From Acetomicrobium flavidum (lineage in GTDB: Bacteria > Synergistota > Synergistia > Synergistales > Acetomicrobiaceae), in contig NZ_FSQZ01000001.1 in assembly GCF_900129645.1 (NCBI RefSeq), positions 930,001-994,000 of the forward strand: a DNA stretch of 64,000 nucleotides. Direction: 5' to 3'. The translations under genes were made by a program, and so were the position numbers. Shown in pieces: positions 32,461 through 40,485 of the stretch (position 1 is its first letter; each line of letters starts with the position of its first letter). The notes beneath the pieces were generated by a model. That model made no database searches. It saw only the letters and a list, made by a program, of their open reading frames with translations, and was not told the DNA's origin.

Positions 32461-32987
32461 ACCATCATGCGCACGACTCCCGAAGAAAACGCCAAACTTG
32501 GGCAAATAATGGCACAAAGGCTGAATCAATTGAAGGGCCCTACATACAAAACTTGGAAGAGACCGGCATGGGCTACGACCTGGAGGTGGAGACCATTGCC
32601 TTGGCCCATGAGATGGATATGCTGACCTGTCCTTACGTATTCGATACAAAACAGGCCATGGCCATGACCCGGGCAGGCGCTGATATCATAGTTGCCCATA
32701 TGGGGTTGACCACGAAAGGTAGCATCGGGGCCAAGACTGCCTTGACCCTGGAAGAAGCGGCAAAGCGCGTGCAGGAGATACATGATGCAGCAAAGTCCGT
32801 CAATCCTGACGTCATGGTGATATGCCATGGAGGTCCCATAGCCGAACCGGAGGATGTGGAATATATCTTTGCGCATACCAAGGGCATCGTGGGATTTTTT
32901 GGCGCATCGAGCATGGAACGCATACCTGTGGAAAGGGCAATAAAGGAACAGGTGGAACGCTTCAAATACTTAAGGGTAAATATGTAA
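32461..32987 (+). pseudogene. Fused remnant of a Tm-1-like/UPF0261 gene and a PEP-hydrolase-family gene
   Basis: From the ATG at 32467 the frame encodes MRTTPEENAKLGQIMAQRLN up to LKGP, which I recognise as a stretch of Tm-1-like/UPF0261 proteins, where it normally continues as 'VAVFIPLKGVSMIDA'. At about 32540 this is abandoned and another frame carries YIQNLEETGMGYDLE and on, through MGLTTKGSIGAKTALTLEEA and HGGPIAEP to GASSMERIPVE: the C-terminal half of the phosphoenolpyruvate hydrolase-like TIM-barrel family (about 275 residues). These two families are commonly adjacent genes in this order. A deletion of the UPF0261 end and the hydrolase N-terminal half, and loss of the UPF0261 start, explains it. 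A TTG at 32553 could still start a 144-residue fragment. Confidence 0.82.
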
Positions 32988-33010
32988 AAAAACAGACATA
33001 CTGTGATAAT

Positions 33011-33042
33011 ATAAAGGGCAAGCTGATCGGCTTGCCCTTTAT
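33011..33042. terminator. Terminator between the convergent PEP-hydrolase remnant and leucine dehydrogenase
   Basis: Arms 33011-33023 and 33030-33042 (ATAAAGGGCAAGC / GCTTGCCCTTTAT) pair over 13 bp with a 6-base loop. It is symmetric and lies 24 bases after one stop and 18 bases before the other, so it can end both transcripts. Confidence 0.8.
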
Positions 33043-33060
33043 GTTATGCACCACACTAAA

Positions 33061-34125
33061 TTACTTTATGTAGTTATTCCTAACCTTCGCCAGCAAATTA
33101 ATCCTATTTTCGGCCAATCTGTCGGCCGCTTTGTAGGTGGGTATGTTTTCCTTCTTGGCTATCTCTATTACCTCTAGGACGGCGTTATAAAGGGCTTCCA
33201 CTTTCCTTGTGGCCTTCTCCTTAACATAACCGCCCGGCTCAAGTTCGGCAGCCACGTTGATGACCCCACCTGCGTTGATGATATAATCCGGTACGTAGAG
33301 AATTCCCTTTTGCTGCAGCATGTCGCCATGTCTTTCCTCTTTGAGCTGGTTATTTGCGGAACCGGCAACTATCTTGCATTTCAGCTTATTTATGGTGTCA
33401 TCGTTGATGATAGCCCCAAGAGCGCAGGGAGCAAATACGTCACACTCCACTCCAATGATCTCATCCGGCTTTACTGCCTTTGCGCCAAGTTCATTCACTG
33501 CCCTCTTTACGTTTTCTTCGAAAATATCTGTCACGATAAGTTCAGCACCGGCCTCTTTCAGGTACTTTGCCAAATTAAAGCCCACATTTCCAATGCCCTG
33601 AATGGCAACTTTCTTTCCGGCGACATCATCAGTTCCAAATACCTCTTTGCAGGCAGCCCTAATTCCCTGAAATACGCCAAGGGCTGTGAAGGGCGACGGA
33701 TCTCCGCTGCCTTCTCCCAAACCGGCAACATATTTGGTCTCCATCCTAATATATTCCATATCCTGCACATTGGTGCCCACATCTTCCGCCGTTATGTATC
33801 TGCCGCCCAGAGATTCAATATATCTGCCTAACGCCCTAAAGAGCGCTTCAGATTTATCTTTTTTAGGGTCCCCAATAACAACGGTCTTTGCTCCTCCGAG
33901 ATTGAGTCCAGCTGCAGCGTTCTTATATGTCATTCCTCTGGCTAATCTTAATGCGTCTTCAATGGCCTCATCCTCGGATGCGTACGTCCACATGCGGCAA
34001 CCGCCCAATGCCGGTCCTAAGGTCGTATCATGAATTGCAATGATAGCACGCAATCCAGAAGCCGCATCGTGACACAAGACCACTTGTTCGTAATCGTACT
34101 TCTGCATATACTTAAATATTTCCAC
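33061..34125 (-). CDS. Leucine (Glu/Leu/Phe/Val) dehydrogenase
   Basis: NAD-dependent oxidative deaminase of branched-chain amino acids. It has [30 protein letters not shown], catalytic Lys region [21 protein letters not shown], catalytic Asp in TAEDVGTN, and the dinucleotide fold [15 protein letters not shown]. 354 residues from the GTG at 34125, close to the Bacillus enzyme (about 364). GTG at 34125 is chosen because GGAGGG lies 8 bases upstream; GTG at 34134 would touch it. Substrate choice among Leu/Val/Ile/Phe is not resolved. Consistent with amino-acid fermentation. Confidence 0.92.
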   Translation of the reverse strand: MEIFKYMQKYDYEQVVLCHDAASGLRAIIAIHDTTLGPALGGCRMWTYASEDEAIEDALRLARGMTYKNAAAGLNLGGAKTVVIGDPKKDKSEALFRALGRYIESLGGRYITAEDVGTNVQDMEYIRMETKYVAGLGEGSGDPSPFTALGVFQGIRAACKEVFGTDDVAGKKVAIQGIGNVGFNLAKYLKEAGAELIVTDIFEENVKRAVNELGAKAVKPDEIIGVECDVFAPCALGAIINDDTINKLKCKIVAGSANNQLKEERHGDMLQQKGILYVPDYIINAGGVINVAAELEPGGYVKEKATRKVEALYNAVLEVIEIAKKENIPTYKAADRLAENRINLLAKVRNNYIK

Positions 34126-34225
34126 TTTAAACACCCTCCTTTTATCTTATAATAAGTACATCTTTTATAGAGCATCACATACAATCTCTATACATGCATT
34201 ATTAAATATACCATAAAATAACAAA

Positions 34226-34265
34226 ATGTCCATTGGATTTGCCCCTTTAAATTTCCAATGGACAT
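34226..34265 (-). other. Hairpin in the leader of leucine dehydrogenase (possible attenuator/second terminator)
   Basis: Arms 34226-34237 and 34254-34265 pair over 12 bp (ATGTCCATTGGA / TCCAATGGACAT), loop 16. On the minus strand it is followed by TTTTGTTATTTTATGG, a T-rich tract. It lies about 100 bases before the start codon and 35 bases after the next hairpin, so it may be a second terminator for the upstream gene or an attenuator. No amino-acid-rich leader peptide was found. Confidence 0.5.
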
Positions 34266-34298
34266 GATGGGAATGTGTATTATAAGCCTTTTAGCATT

Positions 34299-34345
34299 AA
34301 AAATATGACAGCGCCAATTCATTAGCTTAGCGCTGTCATATTTTT
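34299..34345. terminator. Strong terminator after the membrane-protein gene
   Basis: Arms 34299-34313 and 34331-34345 (15 bp, AAAAATATGACAGCG / CGCTGTCATATTTTT) with a 17-base loop. On the minus strand, the direction of the neighbouring gene, the stem is followed by its own T5 tract. It lies 32 bases after the stop at 34377. Confidence 0.85.
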
Positions 34346-34376
34346 CCTACTAATTAATAATTATATGTTTAATTGA

Positions 34377-35266
34377 TTAGAATAGTACGTATACCATGAA
34401 GGTCATTATGAATATAGCCGTTGCAGGGGGGTCTATGTGTGTATCGCCATGAATATAAAATGTCCGCGAAGCCAATTCTCCAACAAAAGCGGATATAACG
34501 CCCATGACAGCACCAATAACGACATTGCCGCTTGCCGTAGCAGCAATAGCGGCAATAAGAGTCATATGATGTGTAACCGGGACATTTATCCCAAAGCATA
34601 GAAATGCCAAAGATGCAGCAGAGATGCCGAAACCGGTTAAATTGGCCACCGGTAAATAAGTTTGATCGACATTTAGAACCGTGACCGCAAACCAAGATAT
34701 CACTAGGCTAATGCCTAGAGATATTACGAAGAGTTGACCGAAATCTTGTTGCTGGGGCGCCCAAACATCATTTCCCCCAGGGGTAAAGCGTCCGCGATTC
34801 CTGGCTTCTTCGCTCAATGTGCCCAAAAGGCCCGTCTTTCCAAAGACTAAACGCACTATGGAGTTAGATAAAAACACTGTTAGGGCTACATTGTCGGTTA
34901 AGCCGGCAGGGAAAATCGAATTAAATACAGAAACCAACAGATAGCCTAATATGCCAAATAGCCCTCCGACCAGTAGCGCTGCGGGATCCCTGAAACCCGC
35001 CCCACCGGAGACGATGTCTTTGCCCTCTCCGTGGGTACCCTTTTTGCTGCATAGGCCACAGCCGCAACGCCGCCACAGAAGGCAACGTGCGGGCCGAATA
35101 CAGGACCAAAAGCCACATTTGAAATGAAATCAAAAGATGATCCCCCAAGTATGGCAGCAGCGCCTAACAATACCGCCAAACCAGTAAATACAAAGATTGG
35201 CAGTCCTCCTAGGGCAGCTCCAAATACTCCGCCCCCAAATGAAGCTAGAAGCGTCATAAAATTCAC
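34377..35266 (-). pseudogene. Multi-pass membrane protein gene of unknown function, split by a one-base frameshift
   Basis: Two frames that belong to one protein of about 296 residues. The first (GTG 35266, GGGGAG ribosome site) gives FGGGVFGAALGGLPIFVFTG, GPVFGPHVAFCGG and VAYAAK, then runs out of frame. From the A-run at about 35040-35045 the other frame reads KGTHGEGKDIVSGGAGF, DPAALLVGGLFGILGYLL and joins the second ORF SVFNSIFPAGLTDNVALTVFLSN with GKTGLLG, and HHMTLIAA, to FIMTFMVYVLF. Restoring one A (AAAAA to AAAAAA) repairs the whole protein. About 7-8 hydrophobic segments; no transporter family that I can name. The homopolymer makes a read error or phase-variable slippage possible. 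Confidence 0.78.
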
Positions 35267-35385
35267 TCAAACTCCCCCTCTCTGATTTTAAATCTCACTA
35301 AAAACCTTAAACAAAGCAGAAATAGACTAAATATCACCTCCAGAAATTAATCGCCGGCCATAAGCAACCGGACAAAAGTTATATC

Positions 35386-35415
35386 AATGGCTCAAGTAAA
35401 CTTACTTGAGCCATT
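35386..35415 (-). terminator. Hairpin after DUF362 gene
   Basis: Arms 35386-35399 and 35402-35415 pair over 14 bp (AATGGCTCAAGTAA / TTACTTGAGCCATT) around AC. It lies 7 bases after the DUF362 stop on the minus strand. Only a loose T-rich tract follows. The leader 35267-35385 holds no gene. Confidence 0.7.
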
Positions 35416-35421
35416 AGTGGA

Positions 35422-36726
35422 TTAAATCTTACCTTGAGCGAAAGCCTGAAGATCGGTATTAACTTTCGAGAAAACGTAAACAGGAGCACAACCAGGATAG
35501 GTAAACACTTTCTTTGCGAGCTTCATAGCCTCTTCGACCTTTTCCCTTGAGGGGAAATACTTCCAACAGTCACCGAGGACAAAAAGGTTTTTGCCTTCGG
35601 CATAAAGGGGATCAAAGTCAGGCACGCCGCCTGCAATGAAGACGCATTCGCCCTTTTCCGCTACCATTTTTTCAACATCAATGCCAGTGTTTTTAAAGGA
35701 ATCCAAAGCTCCGCGCAGGTACACGTAACAACCCGGGCAGGTCTGCTGAATTATGACAGTCAGGCCTTTATATACTCCAACGGGATTATCGTTGGCTCGC
35801 TTAAAGAACCTCCTCACATTTTCCAGCTTTTCGCCAACGACATCGATGGAGGTCAAATCGCCAACCCCAAGCCCCTCGGTGGCTGCTATCCTGACGGCAG
35901 GAATTTCACCTGGCTCAAAGCCCATGATGTAGGAGGTAACAGTATCGACGGCTACCGTGTCCTTACCTGCAACTATCAAGTTCATTTCAATGGGCGTACC
36001 CGCGTGGGGTCCCTGCCCTTCCATTCCGATGATCCCATCGACGATCGTTAAATCGGCCTTTCTGATGCGAAGCATGTCCGCCAGCTTTTGGCCCAGATCG
36101 ATCCTGTGGGCGCCTTGCTGTTGCCCGCTCGGATGCCTGTTCGGCACTATGCCGTTCCAGTTTTTGATGCCCAAAGTCACTGTTCCTCCAACATGCACTT
36201 TCATCTTGGGCAGGTTGATTACGACATCGGCATCCAAAACTGGACGAAATACCTCTGCCTTCTTGAATACCCTGCCTTCCGGTATTTCTACGACCACGGT
36301 GGCCTCTTCATCGAAATAGATAACGCGATCTGCTCCGCCACGCAGCGCAGCCTCTTCCATGCCGGATTCCTTGAAAGCCGGCTTCGCCTTGCCGACATGC
36401 AGGCCCAGGGACGGGTTATCGCCCACCCAAACCTCGGCAGCCTTAGACTCTTCCTTTAAAAAGGCTACCACGGCTTCGACCGTCCTCGGATCAACTACCG
36501 CGAAACTTTCGGGAGGAGCTTGGAAAGCCAGATTTGGCTTTATCAAGACCCTGTCTCCCGGCTTGACGATAGTATCAATGCTTCCAACGGCAAGCTCAAC
36601 GGCCTTTTTGACGGCTGCTTTTATGGCTGCCACGTCCTCATCGTATCTTACGAACTTGCCCCCCATGAACTCCTGATTGCCCTTTACCCCAACAGCCCTA
36701 ACAACAGCGACCTTTACATCTGCCAT
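35422..36726 (-). CDS. DUF362 domain-containing protein
   Basis: 434 residues with the DUF362 plan: KPGDRVLIKPNLAFQAPPESFAVVDPRTVEAVV, VVINLPKMKVHVGGTVTLGIKNWNG, HRIDLGQKLADM and DLTIVDGIIGMEGQGPHAGTP. Several Cys lie in the last third (TCPGCYVY, KGECVF, GDCWK, YPGCAPV), which may bind metal but do not form a ferredoxin pattern. DUF362 proteins are cytosolic and of unknown function; some carry Fe-S clusters. ATG with AGAGAGG upstream. No operon partners. Confidence 0.85.
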   Translation of the reverse strand: MADVKVAVVRAVGVKGNQEFMGGKFVRYDEDVAAIKAAVKKAVELAVGSIDTIVKPGDRVLIKPNLAFQAPPESFAVVDPRTVEAVVAFLKEESKAAEVWVGDNPSLGLHVGKAKPAFKESGMEEAALRGGADRVIYFDEEATVVVEIPEGRVFKKAEVFRPVLDADVVINLPKMKVHVGGTVTLGIKNWNGIVPNRHPSGQQQGAHRIDLGQKLADMLRIRKADLTIVDGIIGMEGQGPHAGTPIEMNLIVAGKDTVAVDTVTSYIMGFEPGEIPAVRIAATEGLGVGDLTSIDVVGEKLENVRRFFKRANDNPVGVYKGLTVIIQQTCPGCYVYLRGALDSFKNTGIDVEKMVAEKGECVFIAGGVPDFDPLYAEGKNLFVLGDCWKYFPSREKVEEAMKLAKKVFTYPGCAPVYVFSKVNTDLQAFAQGKI

Positions 36727-36846
36727 CCTCTCTCACCCCTCATTATCTAAATCTGTTATTATATTATAAAGTAATCCGTTTAGACATGATACAGCTTAAG
36801 GTGAAAGATAACGCTGGTTATATCCCTTGGGGAGCCATCTCAACAG

Positions 36847-36875
36847 TTGCAATTTATGTGTTTAGCTATCATAAT
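36847..36875 (+). promoter_or_regulatory. Likely promoter of the leader-peptide/glpF unit
   Basis: TTGCAA (36847-36852), exactly 17 bp, CATAAT (36870-36875). It lies about 97 bases before the leader ORF. The rest of 36727-36971 is A/T-rich and holds no other element that I recognise. Confidence 0.6.
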
Positions 36876-36971
36876 TTATTGCTATAGGGACGTTTTATTG
36901 CTAAAATAATCAACAAGAGACCAAGAGAATCCCAAAATAAAATAAGGACAACTAAATAAAGGGGGTGGGCT

Positions 36972-37037
36972 ATGCCAACTATATTTGGGCGTATAGTTAA
37001 AGCTTTGCTGTTCACTAAAGAGGAGGGATGTGAATAA
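36972..37037 (+). CDS. 21-residue leader ORF directly upstream of glpF
   Basis: ATG at 36972 follows AAAGGGGGTGGGCT, a strong ribosome site. The peptide MPTIFGRIVKALLFTKEEGCE has an amphipathic/hydrophobic first half. Its TAA overlaps the glpF ATG (TAATG at 37035-37039), and the glpF ribosome site AGGAGGG lies inside its last codons. This is the arrangement of a translationally coupled or regulatory leader peptide. Too short for normal gene callers; function unknown. Confidence 0.6.
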   Translation: MPTIFGRIVKALLFTKEEGCE

Positions 37038-37831
37038 TGGAACAGAAAAGCACAATGGGTGAGGTATTAGCGGAGTGTTTTGGGACTTTTATCCTCATTT
37101 TACTTGGAGATGGCGTAGTTGCTCAGGTTGGACTAGCTCCCCGTCTTGCGGCATCAGCTTATAACTGGAATACAATAGCATTTGGATGGGCAATGGCAGT
37201 CATGGTGGCCGTTTATGTTACGGGTGGAGTTTCCGGAGCTCATCTCAATCCCGCCGTAACTGTGGGACTTGCAGTGAAAGGCGCTTTTCCCTGGAAAAAG
37301 GTAGTTCCCTTCTGCATAGCACAGCTTATAGGGGCTTTTTTTGGCGCTCTCTTCGTTTACCTGGTTTATATGGACGGTTTAATCTCTGCAGGGATGCCAA
37401 ATGTGTGGTGCACCGGACCTGGATCAACCTTTGGACAGGCCTTTTGGGGAGGTGCAGGCGGGTCGCCTTTGGGCGTATATTCTCTCCGCACTGCCTTCAT
37501 CGCCGAGGTCATGGGAACGGCAGTGTTGCTGTGGGGAGTTCAGGCATCCTCTGACTCACGCAACCTGGGCGTTGGAGCCAACCTTGGCCCTCTCATCGTA
37601 GGCCTGGTGGTGCTCACGGTAGGTCTGTGCTTGGGCGGACCAAGCGGATATGCTATCAATCCTGCCCGTGATTTGGGTCCCAGGATCTTTGGTGCTATGG
37701 TCGGATCCTCAGACCTCTTCACCGGCGCTTACTGGATTGTGGCGCCGATAATCGGACCATTGCTTGGCGGTGCCATAGGAGTGCTCACTTACGATTGGTT
37801 TGTAACTCCTTATCTCCCTAAAAAATCATAG
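37037..37831 (+). CDS. glpF: Aquaglyceroporin / glycerol uptake facilitator (GlpF-like)
   Basis: 264-residue MIP-family channel with six membrane spans and two half-helices. First pore motif GGVSGAHLNPAVTVGLAV, second GPSGYAINPARDLGPRIFGAM; the Asp after the second NPAR (NPARD) is the glycerol-facilitator signature. It would let glycerol, and probably 1,2-propanediol, diffuse into the cell; PduF has the same role in Salmonella (known). It lies 4.6 kb from the BMC regulators, on the other strand. AGGAGGG upstream; coupled to a 21-codon leader. Confidence 0.92.
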   Translation: MEQKSTMGEVLAECFGTFILILLGDGVVAQVGLAPRLAASAYNWNTIAFGWAMAVMVAVYVTGGVSGAHLNPAVTVGLAVKGAFPWKKVVPFCIAQLIGAFFGALFVYLVYMDGLISAGMPNVWCTGPGSTFGQAFWGGAGGSPLGVYSLRTAFIAEVMGTAVLLWGVQASSDSRNLGVGANLGPLIVGLVVLTVGLCLGGPSGYAINPARDLGPRIFGAMVGSSDLFTGAYWIVAPIIGPLLGGAIGVLTYDWFVTPYLPKKS

Positions 37832-37859
37832 CAAAAACCGTTATATTTATGATATAAAA

Positions 37860-37901
37860 ACAGGAGCAGGACTCTAATGGTTATATAGGTCCTGCTCCTG
37901 T
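37860..37901 (+). terminator. Terminator after glpF
   Basis: Arms 37860-37872 and 37889-37901 (ACAGGAGCAGGAC / GTCCTGCTCCTGT), 13 bp, loop 16, then TGTGCTT. It begins 29 bases after the glpF stop. Confidence 0.8.
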
Positions 37902-37958
37902 TGTGCTTATGCAATCACAACATATATCGTCAAATATGATTTATTGAGGTGGTATTAA

Positions 37959-38828
37959 TTGTTCAAAAAGGCAACTCTTACAATAAATGCCGTTTCTGTT
38001 TTACTAATTTTGTTTATCCTCTCATCCCGAGCTCAATCTGCAGAACTTAAATGTACCTACGTTGCAAGCATGGGGAAGCCTTTTTTAGCACGTCTGGTTT
38101 CTCCCTACGATATTTCTGATGTCAAGATTTCTTGGCTCGATCGTCAAACTCCACTACAGGTAACGCGTGGCGATGGCAAATATGAGGCGAGCATCCTTTT
38201 GGGCTCGGATGTCAGAGACACAAAGCCCGGGATTTACACATTGACCGTGAGCTACTTTGAAAGGGGAAGACAATGGACGTTACATCATGATATCGATGTA
38301 CGGCCCAAGTCATACCCCGTACAGGAACTCAAGCTCCCACAAGCCATGGTAACGCCTCCAAAGGAGGCAATGGCGAGGATTAAAGAAGAATCGTTATTAA
38401 TCTCTAATGCAATCAACACAATAACGAATGAACGGCATTGGGAGTTGCCTTTGAAACGTCCGGTAGACGGGATAGTAACCTCGCCCTACGGGTTAAAACG
38501 CATATACAACGGCAGTCCGGGAAGCCCCCACAGGGGTGTAGATTTCAGGGCAGCCTCAGGAACTCCCGTAAGATGTGCTGCGGATGGAACGGTAATCCTA
38601 ACTGGCGATCACTATTTCGGCGGTAAAAGTGTTTACGTTGATCACGGTAACGGCGTGATTTCATGTTATATGCATCTGTCTAAAATAAACGTTTTAAATA
38701 ACCAGCGCCTTAAAAAGGGAGACATAATCGGCTATTCGGGACAGACCGGAAGGGCGACGGGCCCACATCTTCATTTTGGGCTCTACCTGTTGGCTCATGC
38801 CGTAGATCCCATGCCGCTTTTTCAATGA
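37959..38828 (+). CDS. Exported M23-family (LytM) peptidase
   Basis: 289 residues. N-terminal signal peptide (about 1-27, KKATLTINAVSVLLILFILSSRAQSA). A beta-rich middle domain (30-115) is followed by the M23 peptidase domain: SPYGLKRIYNGSPGSPHRGVDFRAA, with zinc His and Asp of HRGVDF, and GRATGPHLHFGLYL (HLH). It hydrolyses peptidoglycan cross-bridges or acts as an amidase activator outside the inner membrane. All catalytic residues expected are there. TTG start at 37959 with GAGGTGG upstream. It stands alone between terminators. Confidence 0.92.
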   Translation: MFKKATLTINAVSVLLILFILSSRAQSAELKCTYVASMGKPFLARLVSPYDISDVKISWLDRQTPLQVTRGDGKYEASILLGSDVRDTKPGIYTLTVSYFERGRQWTLHHDIDVRPKSYPVQELKLPQAMVTPPKEAMARIKEESLLISNAINTITNERHWELPLKRPVDGIVTSPYGLKRIYNGSPGSPHRGVDFRAASGTPVRCAADGTVILTGDHYFGGKSVYVDHGNGVISCYMHLSKINVLNNQRLKKGDIIGYSGQTGRATGPHLHFGLYLLAHAVDPMPLFQ

Positions 38829-38838
38829 GCAGGATATA

Positions 38839-38879
38839 AAGCAAGCCTGTCGTTCGAAAAACGAACGACAGGCTTGCTT
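38839..38879. terminator. Terminator between the M23 peptidase and the convergent tautomerase
   Basis: Arms 38839-38856 and 38862-38879 form a perfect 18-bp stem with an AAAAA loop (core GCAAGCCTGTCGTTCG). It lies 10 bases after the peptidase stop and 32 bases before the tautomerase stop, and serves both strands. Confidence 0.85.
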
Positions 38880-38911
38880 CTAGAGTGTAAGTGTTTTAAT
38901 AGATCTAATAA

Positions 38912-39166
38912 CTAAGCTTCGGCTTTTTTTCTTCTGCATCCGCCTCTTTTAGGTTTTTCCTCAGGAGCCTCTTCGCAGCCCTTTTCTCTATCAGCCAACA
39001 AGGCCCCGCCAACGCCAACGTTTTCATGCGGATTTTCATTTATCAAAACGACGAATGCCTCTTTAGGAATTCCCATTACGTTGCTGGCTATCTCCGTAAA
39101 ACCCTTCACCAATTCCCTCTTTTTCTCTACATCTAAGACAGGACAATTTACGGTGATGACTGGCAT
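38912..39166 (-). CDS. 4-oxalocrotonate tautomerase-family protein with Cys/Lys-rich tail
   Basis: 84 residues. After removal of Met it starts with Pro1 (PVITVNCPVLDVEKKRELVKGF), the catalytic base of the tautomerase superfamily, followed by EIASNVMGIPKEAFVVLINEN. The usual enzyme is about 62 residues; here a tail of about 22 residues, with GCEEAPEEKPKRGGCRRKK, is added. ATG at 39166 chosen because Pro must follow and GGAGGT lies 7 bases upstream. Substrate unknown. Confidence 0.85.
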   Translation of the reverse strand: MPVITVNCPVLDVEKKRELVKGFTEIASNVMGIPKEAFVVLINENPHENVGVGGALLADREKGCEEAPEEKPKRGGCRRKKAEA

Positions 39167-39262
39167 GTCTAACACCTCCTAGATTAAAAATGTTTTATGA
39201 TATATCATACCTAAATGATAACATACTTTAAAAACTCTTAAAATTCCAAAGGGAGGATGACC

Positions 39263-40462
39263 TTGAACGCAGGAAACTCAAAAATGAACACCTACAAAGG
39301 ACTTTTAATCCTAACGATGGGCCATTTCATAAACGACGTGCACGCTGCCTTTTTGCCGACCTTCACGCCAATCTTAATGATGAAGCTCGGGCTATCCATC
39401 ACTCAGGCGAGCATGCTAACCTTTTTGTCCGGAATAATTAATACGTTTATGCAACCCGTCCTCGGATATACATCAGACCAAACCGCACGTCCATTCATGA
39501 TACTCATTGGACCAATCTTTACCGCGTTAGGTGCATCTCTAATCCCTTCGTCTCCAACCTATGCCTTGGCTTTTTTCTTCGTGGGATTATGGGCAATGGG
39601 AAGCGCGACCTTTCATCCGCAGGGGCAGGGCTCAGTTGGCCATGTGTCTTCTCCGGAAAACCTGTCATTTGCCTTTTCCATCTTTTCCATGGGTGGCACA
39701 TTGGCAAGTGCCTTAAGCCCCCTTTACGGCGCCTATCTCTATCAAAAATTGGGAGAGGGTTTTTTGCCAATAGTAACTTCAATACCGGTCATAATGTACG
39801 CAATGCTGGTAATTAAGTTTTTCCCTTCCATCCCCGGTAAGCGCGTTCATATGAGCCCCACCGACAGGGGCCTTAAGTCCATATTTCACGCCATAAAAAC
39901 GACGTTTCCTCCTCTATCAGTTGCCACGCTGAGAGATACATCCATCCAGGGCATTCAATTTTTCATGCCGATTGCAATTGCGGCAAAGGGAGGCACCATC
40001 GGCGATGTAGGTAAGGTGTTGTTCATCATAATGATAGCAAGATCTATATCGCCGTTGATAGGCGGCTACATTGCCGATCGCACCAGCAAGGGCAAATTAA
40101 TTTTTTTGTGCATGTCCATAGGAGGCGCACTGCTGATTCCTGCAGCCATAACGCACGGCATATTGTCCGTGTTGTTGTTTACATTGGGCGCAGCTTTTAT
40201 AGAAGCCACAACTCCAATTACCGGCGCCATATCGCAGGAATGGATGCCCGAGTCCAGGGCCATGGCAAGCTCCATCGTAATGGGCTTTGCATGGGGATTG
40301 GGAGGCTTGCTAATTCCACCTCTGGGCATGATTGGAGACCACTTTGGATTAGAATGGGCTTTGTTGATGGTTGGAGCTTTGCCTATATTAAGCTTGTACT
40401 TCGTGTCCATAATAAAAAAGAAAGAAAGGGCAATCGTCTCACAGGCTTCTGCACAGGAGTAA
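39263..40462 (+). CDS. MFS transporter, fosmidomycin-resistance (Fsr) type
   Basis: About 399-residue permease with 12 hydrophobic segments. N-terminal LTMGHFINDVHAAFLPTFTPIL resembles the Fsr family; GYTSDQTARPFM is the loop 2-3 MFS motif and YIADRTSKGKL is its repeat in the second half. It is expected to export a small molecule. TTG at 39263 is spaced 6 bases from GGGAGG; the ATG at 39257 touches that site, and a later ATG (MNTYKG) is also possible. Confidence 0.85.
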   Translation: MNAGNSKMNTYKGLLILTMGHFINDVHAAFLPTFTPILMMKLGLSITQASMLTFLSGIINTFMQPVLGYTSDQTARPFMILIGPIFTALGASLIPSSPTYALAFFFVGLWAMGSATFHPQGQGSVGHVSSPENLSFAFSIFSMGGTLASALSPLYGAYLYQKLGEGFLPIVTSIPVIMYAMLVIKFFPSIPGKRVHMSPTDRGLKSIFHAIKTTFPPLSVATLRDTSIQGIQFFMPIAIAAKGGTIGDVGKVLFIIMIARSISPLIGGYIADRTSKGKLIFLCMSIGGALLIPAAITHGILSVLLFTLGAAFIEATTPITGAISQEWMPESRAMASSIVMGFAWGLGGLLIPPLGMIGDHFGLEWALLMVGALPILSLYFVSIIKKKERAIVSQASAQE

Positions 40463-40485
40463 CAATGCACATGTGTGATTACAAC

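Noticed and set aside
38839-38879. Long perfect inverted repeat as an insertion-sequence end or CRISPR repeat
   Set aside because: It occurs once, sits exactly between convergent stops and has a 5-base loop: an ordinary terminator. No transposase, CRISPR array, tRNA or rRNA was found in the window.
39196-39209. Palindrome TATGATATATCATA between the tautomerase and MFS genes
   Set aside because: Only 14 bases of pure A/T-dominated symmetry in an A/T-rich divergent gap; too weak to call an operator.
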